Source: Lineus longissimus | Lineage: Eukaryota; Nemertea; Pilidiophora; Heteronemertea; Lineidae | Assembly: GCF_910592395.1 (NCBI RefSeq) | Contig: NC_088322.1 | Location: 12,893,431-12,957,430, forward strand | Reading direction: 5' to 3' | Length of the DNA stretch: 64,000 nt | Part shown: positions 24,149-37,700 of the stretch, in pieces | How positions within the stretch are numbered: the stretch's first letter is position 1 | Layout of the letters: every line of letters begins with the position of its first letter | Made by a program: the position numbers and the translations under genes | The notes under the pieces: model-generated | Told to the model about the DNA's origin: nothing | Seen by the model: the letters and a program-made list of their open reading frames with translations, nothing else | The model's database searches: none

Positions 24149-27100
24149 TATGAGTAACCGGACCAAAAAGTACACGTCTAGTCACTTGAAGGCGTCCAGA
24201 GTTTCATAGGCATCAACAGTTGACGGGTATAGATTTGAAAAAAGTTATTGTCATCTAATCTACCCGTCATCTAAATGTCATACTCACGACCAAACTCAGC
24301 GAGTGATATAGGAACGAGTTGACCGGATTATCTTAAGATAAGACTGTTAGCTAATCCCTTTCCTGTCTGATACTGTATTACTGGACTGCAGGGACCTTAA
24401 AAAAGTGATGATGAATCAATCTGTTTGCATGGACAGTGACCATGGAAGTTGTATCCTTGCAATTACAAAAGAGTTTCTGACGTTGTCTGATGCACCACTG
24501 GCGTGGTCCTTACATTGCAAAGTGTCCTGAAGTGAAACAGTCAATTATCTACCAAAAAAGTAGTTAATAGAATGGTATGAAAATCCATCTTTCTAGATGA
24601 GCGCCCCTAGTGGTGCAGCATGAGTTGTTGGGGAAACAAAATGGCCGACCTAATGTTTCGGACATTGTGTCAGTCATGATCTTAAAAAGTAACCAGGGAA
24701 GATCCCCTGACTCGCAAAAATCGGCAACCCCACCGCAAGAGGTGCTGAAAAGAGGTTATTTCTTGGTTATGACTTTGCTGAATTTAACCATGAATTTAGC
24801 GATGAAGCCGTTTCAAACAATTTTTCAACGAAAGCTTTTACTCAAATGATTCCACGAAATGACAGCTCGGCTGAAATTACCATGGACATAAATCATTGAT
24901 CAATGTAGTCCACGACCGTGTCGAGGTAATAAATTCTTGAATGTGGAACGCTATCCGGGGAATATTCTGAGACTTTTAGCGTCCTCGCAGGAATTGCGGT
25001 GAGAGTTCCGCATCATCATTTATAGAAAGACCCATTACATAAATTGCACTAGTTACTTTTGAATGACTTTCAATTTGTCTGTTACCCTCTTAGTCATTTG
25101 AGCCTGACTACGATGTCGTTTGAGGCGTCGCTAGGATGCGAAATCACAGTCTTTTGGCGGCAATGTATCTTTTAATTCTATCCCACGACGCCCGCGCGCG
25201 TGTGGGGACAGTCCTTTGATGTTCGATACTGCAAGAGACGTTGTTATGGTAACTTTAGTTAGAATTTTCTGCTGCCGTGTCTGATGACTTCTTTATTTAT
25301 CAGGCCAACATTGTCCTCGACGCTTCACGGGTTTTTTTTCTTCAAATATATGATGCGGAAGTTAATTGACTACCTAAGCGAATATATGTACATGTATTCT
25401 CTATTCTCTAAAAGTTTATATAAAAGTTGAAACTAAAAAAATTGAAATTCTGCAATACTCTCGGCATTAAAAATATCTCCCCTCACCTCTCACGGCCTTG
25501 GTTTTAGTACCACTTATCCATTACAACCCAGCTCGAATCTTAACCAATGACTTTACACGAATCTCGTTCAGATGAACATATTCAGATCTTTTTCAGTTTC
25601 GTGTACATGAAGTGAGAATCGTATGAGAATCATATCTGGATTTTCGACGATTTGGGTCAGTCACTGTACAAACGTCCATAAAAGGTGATATTTTGTCACC
25701 TCGCATGTCCGTTCCATTTCGTGGGCTTAATCTTGGACACGACAGAACTTCAAGTCCATGCCTCAAGCCGCCTCAATCGAACATTGACAATAAGTTCATC
25801 GCAACGTTTGCCGTAAGAAGCTATTGACATTGAAGCCGAGTGTCACGCCATGTCTCTTGAGACTTGGTCGCCAGGCCGCCCAAGCAAGCAAAATGCCGGA
25901 AGCAGAAGCGGAGATAAATTAGATTATAATGATGAAAGAAAGCGACAATCCCCTGATTATGCAGCCATTTTGATTTTTGAGTACAGTCAGAACAAATATC
26001 CTTTGTTTCTTCTACAATTTTTACCATGATTATATTGTAAGATTCTGTGGTGATATCAGCATAATGTTTTAAACGAGATCACAAGAAAACTGAGGAAGAT
26101 CTTATAGTAAAATATACTATGAGTCTCAACGGAAATTTCGTCTCGGTACCATGCCGATGCTTGAGCCCTGGTGATTAAATGACCTGACCTGACACTTTAA
26201 CTCTGTTATAGTGCCGATTGAGACAGCAGTTTTCAAAGCTGATCAGAAAGCATTGTTTTCTTAACCTTCCTCTAATCTTTGTGGGTTTCGGGTTCAGATA
26301 ATAAGGAGATGCCACAATTACGAGTCAACAAATCGTCGATAACCACTCTAAGGTTAACGAAGTCAACAAGTACTCTCGAACAGTGATGTCGGGAACGTGA
26401 TCTTAGTATCTTTCTAGATGTAATCAGTGACATTATGGAAAACCAGACGACGCAAGCAAGAGCGTAAGGGATAATAATAACAGCTGTATAACCGAGTTGG
26501 CGTTTTCATTAGACAGTAAACAAGCCTCCTCTTCTCAAGCCTCTCTTTTTAACTGGCTCGATAAATCCAATTGTGTTCTACTGCATGACCAGACACTCAG
26601 AGAATAAGTGAAACAGTAGAAGGATGATCCTGAAAATTGTCCCTTTATGGGATCAAGAACAGACAGTGAGCTTGATCATGAGCATGTGATTACCAAACCA
26701 TAGTGTTTCTGTCATTCAGGCTGGCAAATGGATGTCGCAATACATACTTGACAACGATTTATGAGTGGCCTGTCCAAGAAAGGCAGCATGTTGTTTAATT
26801 TTGACCTAGAGTAGGGTTACTCTAAGATTTGGATGAAGCTTTGTGATATTCTAAAAACACCCAGTCATCACGGAGTGAAGACTATACCGCAGCCTCCTCT
26901 TCCACGTCTAGGACCGGGATAACCTGACTCGCCTTTTTCCCTATATGCTGTATCTGATCCAACGTGTGCTGTTGCTAAGATTTGAGCAGATCAGATTTAT
27001 CTCATTATAGTTGAAACCATAATCAGCGTAATTTCTTCACGCTTCCCCTACAACTAGTAATAATGGCAATTAATTAAAGGAAATTACACCAATAATTAGT

Positions 27101-27179
27101 CTGTGGCACATTCTATCCGACACGAAAAGTCATTTCACGGATCATTGGCCGGGCAAAACTTTCCTGTCACTATCTTGGA
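24149..27179. other. Unannotated DNA
   Basis: No recognised gene or repeat family. The ORFs present (for example 24610-24849 plus and 25821-26027 minus) lack family motifs and good splice context. Confidence 0.4.
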
Positions 27180-27600
27180 AGATATAAGGCCATGGTATGT
27201 AATGGATAGCTTTTGTTTCCTGATTACCATTTTCTTTAATGATACTGGATCGTTTGTGAATGGATGAACGAACCTCAACATGATTTATAATTCAAACACC
27301 AGTCTGAGAATTTACATATAAAAATACCGTAATTTAAAGAGAGTTGATAAAGTTGCCGTTTAATGGAACGTTAAACGAAACCATTGGATCATATAATACC
27401 ATTGTAGTAAATGATAGATTTCGATACTCGTTTTTTTTCCAATTTTTGTTCAAGGGGACTTTATTGTTCGTGGATGGATGAACGAACATTTCCACGATTT
27501 ATTTTTATTATTGATGACTTATTGATTAAATACCCCAATCATTTACATACAGTTGTTTTTATAGAATTCAACAGCGTAAATATTAGAAAATGTCTTGATA
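27180..27600 (+). repeat. Diverged tandem duplication, period about 214 bp
   Basis: TGGATGAACGAAC occurs at 27261-27273 and 27475-27487. The sequence on both sides aligns too: ATATAA..CCAT upstream in each copy, a T-rich stretch, then ACGATTTAT-type sequence and a TTTACATA block downstream. AT-rich and without a gene. Confidence 0.6.
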
Positions 27601-30600
27601 TGTACCGTGTTTACAAATGACCACGTAACCTGTATATGTAAACCAACCCTAACCTCGAATTACTCGTGTCAGTTTTAATCGTTCGTAACTCCCCATCAAA
27701 CAGTCACCGTGTTATAACTTAGATTTAATTACAAGAAGCGATAAACTGAAGTTTATCGAGTCAATTACTTCTTAATCAACTGTCAGTGTGATTGACTGCA
27801 TATCCATTACCTGGGCTATTGAAACGATTTATTGATTTAACTTCCATTAAACTGCGTAAAAGAGACAGTTTATGCGTTTCTCTCAGGTCTCATTATATTG
27901 TCAGTGGAGTGTGAATTACCTCTCCATATCTCAAACAGCGTATCTTTTGATGTTATGGGATTTTGTCATTGATTTAGTGAATTGGCTTTGGAACTAGGAA
28001 TGTTTTACGATTTCTTGTAGGTTGTGGCTTTAATTCATCTATTGATTACGGTTAAGTTTAATGAATAGCTCTGGTGGATTCATTGCCAGATAGTATCGAT
28101 GCATTGGTACATGACTTTATACTGCAGTCACCGCCTTCACTATATGCGTCATTGTGTATCACTGCGGTTTACAAAATAGACACAGTGATGATCTATTTAT
28201 CGGCTGATTCACTATGATGGACTGAGCAGCAGTAGTCTTTGACTGAGAGTGGATCAAATCACCGGAATCTGCAAACAAGCTCCCTGCAATTTGTGACAGA
28301 GAATCCAACATGAAATAGCGCAGAACAATCATGGGCAGAAACCATCCGTACGTACACCTAACATCCATTTTAAGAATTTAAAGTTCTACTACATCCAGCG
28401 AAAAGGGCTGCAGTCAGCGTGCTTTAGCCGCCGCACATTCCAAAAACGTCATCTGTTAATGAAAACGTGGAACGTAGATGGGCAATTCATTCGATTGGCA
28501 GAGTATGCTATTTACTAGTAGCTTATTTTTACAGGGTCTGCAAAGCTATATATAATCGCAATCATATTATTGTGATTCATTTGGCGTATGAGCTGTCCAT
28601 CCAGGGCCATAACTAGATGGTCGAGACAAATTAGGTGTTTTGCCTCCAAAAGTCACGGTCGGGCCTCATGCCGTGCCGTCGCACATGATGAAACGAGTGT
28701 AGAAGCCAAGTTAAAATACGAAGAGTTTGGTTGGATGGGTCAAGCAGACCCGGTTCACTTGAGACCAGAGATTAATCAGCTGAGCGCGCCTTAATGATTT
28801 TTTACGTGTCCATGCATGCTATGATGCTAATAACGCCAAAGCTACAACCGGTCTTGTGGAAAATCACATAAGGGGAAGTATCCATTGCAAATATATTGTT
28901 TCATTCCTGTAGCTGGTGGTGGTCGGTGTCATTTATCAAGGATCTTTGTCTTCGGGAATTGGCCGAGCCGGGAAGTGTCAATTGCGTCGGGTAGAGTGAA
29001 CTATTAATGATTTGCTTATTTAAACGGAGCTTTGGCAGAGTCAGTCAAATTTAATCATTCTCGGGGGGTGGGGGGGGGGGGGGGGTCACAAGACTACACT
29101 CCGGCTTCCAGCGGTACCACGGTCTTTCGATGCAACTGACAACAAACCGTAAATCTGAATAACTCTCCAGTAGTATTTGCAGAATTCCCTTAATAAAGTG
29201 TGAATGGCCCAAGGTTATACGTTATCAAATAAGGTCCTTTGGAAGCCAATCCAATAGAATGGTGATTTATTGCTTTTGCTATCGGGGGTAGACATTCTCA
29301 CGGGAGAATACTTCTGTCACTAGTCCAGTAACTATATTTGAGCATTGATTAATATATACTTCCAAGATAAATTAAATTGGTTTCTTCGAGAACTGACCGC
29401 GGCTTACTTGTAAGAATAGAACGTTAGGTACACATATAAACATCAAGAACGCCAAGCCCTAACCTTGAAGAGAATGAGGCCTTGATTATTCAATAAATGT
29501 AGTGCCAGACACCTACTGTCTTATCTCTAAAAAATAATGAGTAAGCATTTCATCAGATTAAGTATGACGATATCCCAACAAGTACGAAAAACCTCACGCC
29601 TTCAAGGGAAACTGATATTGATATTGGTAAAATATCTTCAAGGAGCTTATATCGAGTACATCAACCCCTCTGATGCGAACTCAAAGTTAAAAAGGCGGAT
29701 ATCTCCTTGACTAAACGTCCAATCCGCTTGATGTTTATCATTTTCTTTAATAAAACAGGCCGAGTTAGTTGCGTCTCAGCTTGTCTACACTTCGAAGCTA
29801 GCTTATGGATAGCCTGTCTTCTACGATCCCTGACCAGGGGCGGATTGATGAAGGAAAGCCAAGCTACCTTTCTTTTTTATCATGAAGCCTGACCCAAATG
29901 GAATAAAAAATATCGTCTGTATTGTGATTTTAGGCGACCTTCCTGAGTCTAAGGGTTTGACCCCATTGGCATCGTTAAAGCGAGAAACCGTCGCGGTGTC
30001 CCATATACCACAGGCTTTGCGATCGAAAGTAACCCACGGCCTGTTAAAACCGTTCGATTTACTGCGTTTTCCAACGGTCACTGATTTAGCCATATCATCC
30101 ATAAAACTGTCGAACCAGCCTTCGCAAGAATTTCATTAATCATTCAATGGTTTCCCTGAAAATATCCATGGTGCCGTGTTCAAGTTGCCGATCGATTACT
30201 CGCAAACTGGCCTACCACGACCTTGCTACTATTCGAAAACGAAGTCAGCAGTGCAGAATAGGCCACTTAAAGCCCGCAGACAATGTTATTGAACCGCTCT
30301 GATATGATACACTGACAACAACATCGAAGAAATCTTGTTTCCATTTCTCATGAAACTATATATCGATTGTCAATTTATTCGCCCAATGAATTGTGCCACA
30401 AAGGGCGAAAGGCTGGCGCAGGAATAAGGTCGATGTCGCAGTTATATATTTGACAGCTTGTCCGATCCTTTATGTTTTCTCTCTCTTACATAACAAATGA
30501 CGCGTAACTTGCACGTTACGAAAGCATGAAAAACTAAATAAAACTATTTGATGGACTTTTATTTCGGAGTGGTCTGGGATAGATTGGCCAAAACGGACAG

Positions 30601-31998
30601 GTGGCACCATCATCAAAACTGCGATGTACTTTAAACCAGGTTTTGAACGAAACCAAGTTTTTAAATTAATAAATCGGCAGGGCGTTCGGACGTTCGGGCG
30701 TTCGGTTCAACGACGTCCTCCCATATACTCGAAAAAAGCTCTGAACATGCTGGACATAAACCCACAAAGTATGATTGGGACAAACGTGAGTCGCGAGTCT
30801 TATGTTTAAATCCATTTTATTTCTTCAAACATCAAGTCAATTACTATTGAGTGTGAAATAAACTATCGTCAAAACCAGGAACAAGGTACTTCACGTGAAG
30901 ATGGGGTACAACTTCTCTCGTCTCAGGGAGCACTCGACATGTCTGTACATCTGGTTTTTAAAGCAGTGAAGGACACTTGTTTTTACGAAGCAAATTGCCG
31001 TTCGTTTTCACAAAGCTTACAATGACACGCGAAAACACTTCTTGAAAATCGGTCACTTCCGTAAAGCAAGACGGAGTAGCCTATCCCATTTCCTGTGTCT
31101 CTCCGCATACGTTTTAAAACTGATTTAATTGGACTCACAAACACCCCGCAAAATTAAATAGGACATCTACATGAGTTCAAGAGCTGAGGCAAGTAGTCCG
31201 ACATTTAACTAAAAATGCAGATGGGGTTTGTAAAGTATTGGTGGTTGGCGCTGAGTTTTGAAGTGACAGAGTATCCGTACCCTCTATTTTGTGACACTTG
31301 TAAGGAGACTGTGATTGGCTGGGAAAACAAATCACTTGCTGATAGAGAAAGACACTCGATCGCAGCAGAGAAATGAACGAGCAATCACACTGATCGACCT
31401 CGTACATGTACTATCATTTTGCGAGCCTTAAGGTGATGTACTCGAGTTACTCTAAAAACGTTCCCATTTCAATACCTTTTATCGCAGATGTAGGTGGAAC
31501 TGTCTTAAACTCTGATCATTATTTGGGATATAAAATGTATTGTACATTCTGCTTGTAAAGTTAAGAAATGTATACAGTAGTGCAAACCTGTAAATTAAGC
31601 GATGATAATGATAGGCCATGATCACACCAGACCGAATTGATCTAAATAGCACAAATTACTGGTGTTATAAAATTGCATATTTGACAATCATATCCTAACA
31701 TATATCCGTTCCATCTATCCATGTAATTGAAAATTGAAAAATAAGGTAAATTACATATTATTGTGAGATTGCTGCATGAAACATATCGGCAAAAAATCAT
31801 GTTCATTCAAAATCAAATGTGACCCCAAACTACAGTACACTGCTTGCTTTTGATATTGTTCGTACTTACCGTGTTATAATCAAGTATTGAGTCAAGAGTA
31901 CGAACGATAACTGTGCTCAGTATATGCACTTAAGACAACAGTTGCGGGAGTTCGTCCAGAGGAGGCCTGCAACCTGAAAGAGAGCTACGCTGTCGAAA
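27601..31998. other. Unannotated DNA
   Basis: No recognised gene. An overlapping antisense ORF pair sits at 29821-30139. A plus-strand ORF at 30624-30809 contains a possible GTGAGT donor near its end. A short octamer repeat of CGTTCGG lies at about 30682-30705. None is enough to call a gene. Confidence 0.4.
29063..29085 (+). repeat. Poly-G tract
   Basis: Six G, one T, then sixteen G. A simple homopolymer that may form a quadruplex. A second G14 run is at 50701-50714. Confidence 0.9.
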
Positions 31999-32434
31999 AT
32001 GGTAGCCTCTTTTTCACCTCCGATTGAGTACATGTATATACCGGGACCGATCGGGAATGGAACCTGCAACCCCATGACAGGCGACGATGCTATCATTGGG
32101 CCACCCCATCAGCCCTACTTATGTTTTAGGCACGCGTCCAAGGATCAAAACAAGCCTCTACTCCAGCCCTTAGGAATAGGCATTATGTTCAAGCCGATGT
32201 TTAAAATACCAAAATTATATAGCATCGCTTTTAAGCCCGAGAAATTTGACATCGCAACATGTCCTGAGATTCTTACGCTCATGAAGGGACATATGGTTTC
32301 AAATAGTCAAGGTGTTGCAGTTCCTCCATCCTGTCTCATGGGGTCAAGGCTCAACCTTGACTGCAACATGTTCTTATTCCGTTTTGGGGTCAATTCTCAA
32401 CGGGTTCAGTTGAACAACAAGTTCAGTTCTATCC
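31999..32434 (+). CDS. Possible first coding exon of an unrecognised protein
   Basis: The ATG has a good context (GAAAATGG) and is the first after an in-frame TGA eight codons upstream. The frame stays open for 145 codons to a strong donor, ATCC|GTGAGT (GT at 32435-32436), phase 1. Six codons beyond the donor the unspliced frame reaches a stop, as expected of an intron. The peptide starts MVASFSPPIEYMYIPGP, has several Cys and many Pro, and no signal peptide or membrane segment. Base composition is more balanced than its surroundings. I recognise no family. It could also be a chance ORF in old repeat DNA, and no second exon was identified. Confidence 0.33.
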
Positions 32435-32440
32435 GTGAGT

Positions 32441-33842
32441 ACTGTATTGTCTGATTCCATTTGGAAACCATTCCCAAGAGTATCGCAGGATTAGGGATAA
32501 CCATTCATTCAATAATATTTTGACTGAAATTCTATTTGTCTCTTGAGCATTAGAACGAGGCATGCTTGGAGGCCTGTTCTGAAGATAACACCATTTCTAA
32601 TCTGCGGAGAAAGATAGCAAGATTCCGGGTTCATATGACGGTGCCATAGCAGAATAGACAATATATGAGAGGAAGAATAATAACGATTTGGGTTGTCAGG
32701 TGATCACAGTAATAACGCTCAAGTTGCTCGATTGAATAACTTCTCAAATTGATTCATGGGATATCTGGGGTTTTCTTTCGAAACCGGCTCGATTGGAAAA
32801 TTGTTAGGCAAGATATTGATAATCACTGAATTTGCGAAACGGGGAGATTCGTAGGCAGAAGGAAGAATGAAGAAGAATTACGATTCATGATGGTCTTGTC
32901 ATGAGGACTAATGGCGTGACATTTTGTTCCTATGCTCTACTTTAAAAAGCTGTAGAGGAGAACACAACGCATTACGCATTACGCATCACAAGCTGTAACA
33001 GGATAGATATATTCTCTCATACAGATAAAAAATAGAGCGACTGAAATTACATTCCTGGTACATTTACCCCGATAGCATCACTGATTCCTTAGAATGATGT
33101 TCCTTCATCATTGAGTTAATGTGCCTGCCATTAACATATACGACCTTCCATTAAATTTGTGTTTTTTCCATTCCATGGATTACAAAATCTCTGGATAATG
33201 GGTGATTGCTTCTTTCGTGAAGATCGTCATCACAACGAAAGCACGTCACTCTTCCGGCTTGGCTCGAAAGGATCAACAAATTCAAATATAATTGTCCGAG
33301 GTGTAAAGTAGTCTTCCACAGGGATAGAGTAACTAGTTGTGGAAACAAGCAGACAATGTACCGGACCGACAAATCTTATTCCTAAGATCATGATCGAATT
33401 AAGAAATCCAACAATCTAATTACTAGCCTATCGGCAAGAAGTCTAATATTCATGCATGTCCGTGGTAGTTATCGCGAACACAATACAAGGTTTGGCTCAG
33501 AGGTCGCATGATTTGATGTGGAGGCACTTCTCAAAAGTCTTGGTATCTTTTCGTAGTCAAAATCAATAGTTGAGCGATGAACTTAATTTACAACTCCTTT
33601 ACCGTTATGAAACTCATAAACATAAACACGTTTAGTGGCATTATTCAAACTTATGGAAAATGAAAATAAATTGGCCAAGTTTACCCGTATTTTATCATAG
33701 AATCTATGATGGCCCATCAAAGATTCTGTAACGGATTCCATCAACTATCCACTGATGGCCCATGGACCAACGGTGTGGATGAGGGGGTCACCTTACTTTT
33801 TAATCATTAGCGTCGCTGCCTTGGAAAAGAGACAGCATTGTC
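32441..33842. other. Unannotated DNA
   Basis: No firm gene. On the minus strand about 33230-33395 two frames are open over the same DNA. One starts at an ATG near 33391 (MILGIRF) and runs 53 codons; the other could be entered from a TAG acceptor near 33333 in the phase left by the exon at 34627-34727. A short GCATTAC triplication lies near 32970. None is called. Confidence 0.35.
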
Positions 33843-34135
33843 GCCTGAATGATATGAGAGAAGAGGGTGATGTCACAATCAAGTAAGTGACCACATTGCA
33901 GCCTGATCGATATAGAGAAGAGGTTGATGTAAGAGATGGCATCATACCTGATGTCACAATCAAGTAAGCCTTCGTTGTAGTCTGATTGATATCAAAGAAG
34001 AGGGTGATGCAAGAGACGGCATTATGCCTCATGTCGCAATCAAGTAAGAGACCCAGTGTAGCCTGATTGATATGAGAGTAGAGGGTGATGTAAGAGACGG
34101 CATCATGCCTCATGTCACAATCAAGATACTGCATT
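33843..34135 (+). repeat. Minisatellite, about 80-bp unit, four copies
   Basis: Units start at 33843, 33901, 33980 and 34061 with GCCTGATTGATAT and continue GAGGGTGATGTAAGAGA, then ATGTCACAATCAAGTAAG. The first unit is short (58 bp) through an internal deletion. One minus-strand frame stays open across most of the array and gives a repetitive 113-codon ORF with LDCDMRH units; this is a by-product of the repeat. Confidence 0.88.
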
Positions 34136-34626
34136 GTAGTCTTATGGGAGGGAATAGGGCAACTTCTTCATTAACTGCAGTTCAAATAAAACCTTCACAA
34201 CTGTCATCCACCCTAGGGGCCAAATTCATAAAGGGCGTTTAAGGTTTAGACGTGTGTAACTTCTCCCTCATTAGTTTCAGGGCCTATTCATATTTTGTGA
34301 AGATTTACATGAAGGACCTGAATCTGTCTATTTAGTAGTTGTATTAAGCTAAATGCCCTTCATGAATTTGGTCCATTGCATTCCATTCGTAATACGGACA
34401 ATGCCGTGGTTTGGTAGCCAACGTGTCCAATGGTGTTGGCACCAACAATTTAAAGCACTAAAACTTGGTCTCACTAAAGGTCGAAGTCATCCAGGTCTGG
34501 GTGCTCAAAATGGAATAATAACATAATAATGTGTCTTCGCGCATTTGAGTCGGAGTACAATCACGGTGATGCACGGTTACCACCAACGCAGTAATTGATA
34601 AATAATGGATAGTCCTACCTTATTAC
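34136..34626. other. Unannotated DNA
   Basis: Nothing recognised between the minisatellite and the small exon. Confidence 0.4.
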
Positions 34627-34727
34627 CTGCGATTTCCATCAAAATTGTCCCCTTCCTGTGTGATCCGTATCCGGGTGGATTACCAACAAAGCTAACAATG
34701 GTTTGGTCGTTTATACCAACTGTTCTT
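34627..34727 (-). CDS. Small internal coding exon of an unrecognised gene
   Basis: On the minus strand a consensus acceptor (TTTATTTTTTTCAG, AG at 34728-34729) and a good donor (ATCGCAG|GTAATAAGG, GT at 34626-34625) bound 101 bp. Only one frame is open, entered in phase 2 and left in phase 1. It encodes 33 whole codons reading RTVGIND...VGNPPGYGSHRKGT...MEIA, which looks protein-like, but I cannot place the family. Neighbouring exons were not identified: a longer minus-strand ORF at 34868-35230 lies upstream, but its visible donor is in the wrong phase. Confidence 0.35.
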
Positions 34728-34729
34728 CT

Positions 34730-37700
34730 GAAAAAAATAAAACAGAAGGTCAAATGTAATAGCTACTCCAGTCTTTTTCATTTATTTTGTTTCGCGTTCC
34801 CAGATGGTTCGTTCGAGCTTTGAAAGAGTTTGACGACCGTAGTTTTTCTTCCATGGCAAAATCCGTTTCACTTTAATCGTCTTAAAAAAAAAAGATTGAA
34901 TTCACAGTTGGAGTTGGTTGTTTTGTGTACTTTTTTCAAATTGCTTGAAACTGAACTTTTACACACGTCAGCAACTAATGGAGAAAAAAGTATGGTACTG
35001 TCTGGAGGGAAAGTACCTGAATGCATGCGCAGACCCTTAAGACTATCACCTTCAGGACACGCAATAATAAACTCCCAAGAAGAAGAAGGCGCTTTAATTT
35101 GAAGTTTTTTATGCAAGTCATAAGAGTAATCAACCTTGACAACCTCGATTTGCAACCTCGCCTTGACAACCTCTGTTTTCTTAGTATGTACCTTGTACTT
35201 CCTGTATCCGAAAAGCAACTGTCCCTTCAAAATATTGGTTCAATACAGGTTCGTGCTGCATGTGATTAACGCACCGACTTTTATGACCAGTTGTTTCCTA
35301 GATCACTTTTAATCGGTTGAGAGAAGCCAAACAAACTCCATCCTTAAAAGTCAGCCAACATATTGTAATGAACCAGCAAATGTCAGAATGGTCAGTCCTT
35401 TCAGCGAGACCAACCATCTGATAGCACAGTATCGTGTCCAGTTCGCTGCTGTAATGAGCGAGATAAAACGCGAAACGGACGGGAATGCATGTAATTTCTG
35501 CCTCACCGTTTGCTTGGTCAAGTGTCATAGGATTGGCAATGTCGGTTGAGAGCGGAATATTCCAATTTAACGTTATTTGTTGTCATTTGCTCTTGCAACA
35601 GCTGATATTATTACATCGATGATTAATGGTACTAACCATGTCATGTCTGTCAGAAATCACGTGGGACAAATTACAAAACATGCTGTCCTATAATGGTGAC
35701 TTTTTTCAAACAATACCACTGACATTATACCAAAATAACGTATGGATTTTTTTTTAAAATAGTTTTAAAATTTTCAACTTCGACGACCACTTTATATCTA
35801 GTCCCCACATACAGCCCTAAAAATCACATTGGACCATACAGTCATGAAATGTGATATGTTGAATTAATATGTCAGTGTATTTGCTGTAAGTGATTTCAAG
35901 TGTCTTGCGATCCTCTTTCTATTATTGAATAATAATAGTTGTGAGTGAGCAGAATCGGAAAATAAATATAGTTTTTTTTCAGGCATTTTGCTATGTCTGG
36001 TTGTTTTTATTGGCACAGGGGTAATTGGACAAGAGAAATCTTCAAAATTGCACTTCTAATTGATGAGCATTTTCTAGATGTATGCAAAATTATTTTCTGA
36101 TTAGCTACACCTCACATGGTTTTTGGTCCTCGTGGTTCTATAAGTTTTCATTGGGTCATCACTCGATAAAAGTAAACAATGAGGAGCCTACTAATTGTTT
36201 GAATTACACAGGCACGCAAAGTGAAGCAATATTTAAGATAATTGGCTCTAATTAGTTCAGCATTTCATGAAAAAGAATTAGGTCATCCAATTCGTTTAAT
36301 GGTGATACGGCTATATCATACAATGACTTTGGCTTTTTACACATTGTCAGGATATTGTCCTCTGCAATGTTCATTATATTGTGAATTCGTTCATTAAGGT
36401 CAACAACACAATATCGACTGTTACGAGTTTACGATTCAGTTTTTTGTACACCATAAGTATTGTATCGGAAGCCATAACATCTTCAGGCCGGTTTACTTTT
36501 GCAACTTGCGACAATTCCCCAAAAATAAAAACATCCACGATTTTTATTTTCGCGGGACATGCAAATTTCTTTTGGTCTTCCAAATAAAAAACAGTGATTT
36601 TTCTTTATTAGATAAAGAAATTAAATCTTCTGTTTTGCTTTTGCCTGTCACTGGAGGCCTACACCCCTGTGATTTGACCGCCAGCTACATAGCTGATTTA
36701 ATTCTTGTGTCGTGTTCTATGAAATCAATGACCGATTGATACCACGAAAAGATGGATTAATTGTAGTTCAATGCAAACTTGTCAAAATATTTTATTAGTC
36801 CTTATCCTCAGACCAATGCTAACCTCTCCATAATCATGATGATTGGCTTCGTTGTCAAACCGGTACCAGTCGTATCATTAGGTCGTGCCCTTAAATGTGA
36901 TTCCTTCAGAGCCTCTCGCAAACTCTAAACAAAACCATCAACAAGGTTATTCTGTGGTCAACTGCTCTATAAACATAATTGTCTTTCATGTTATTGGATG
37001 TCTGAACAAAATAAGATGTAGATCAACTACTTTTCTGGGTGTGTCAATAAAAACATAATTACTATGAAGTCTATAGATCTGCGTCGTTATAAACCTAGAT
37101 ATTCGACATTTACACACCATTTTATTGGGTCTGCGATTGTGTAGCCCCAAAATGATGCAGTGTATTCAGTCACGATTTCAACACAGCCCCGACCCCCGCT
37201 CCCGCCGCCGCCCCCACACCCCTAAAATATCCTATAGCATCGATTGCCTTCCACGGCACTACTAGTCGTAACGAAATCTTGTCAATATTGGGCCGGCACT
37301 TCATGAAAAATATCTATCAATGACGTTTTATGTAATAACACATGTCTCGAGAGATAATACTAATCACTACAGAAACAATCATATGGTACACCACATAAAT
37401 ACCATAGGATATCACATGTCTGAATAATAGCCATCATTCTTTTGGATTCAGCCCATTAGCTTTGCACTATCACTGTTAAAAGCCTTTACCCAAGTCGGCT
37501 ATAAAATGAAGGAAATGCGAGTATGATGATGGCGTGCTTGATTATATACTTTTGATGTTTGTTATCCGCAGTCTGGTTTCTAGCAAATATTATGCTGCTC
37601 GATCTTGTATATCGATGACGATATTTCACGGCGATGTGACTAGTGTGTTGCAGATATTTGTTCATGATATGGCTTTTTGCGCGGTTTATCACTCGATAAT

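Noticed and set aside
29835-29846. CAGGGGCGGATT, similar to a hAT transposon end
   Set aside because: No matching inverse end or 8-bp duplication was seen nearby.
34868-35230. 120-codon minus-strand ORF that reads like a protein in part
   Set aside because: A short tandem duplication (CCTTGACAACCTC twice) shapes part of it, the overlapping frames on both strands are also open, and its donor is in the wrong phase for the next exon.
36374-36583. Minus-strand ORF with protein-like composition
   Set aside because: The same DNA is open on the plus strand and contains a CGCG/TTTTATTTT motif seen elsewhere in the window, which suggests a repeat.
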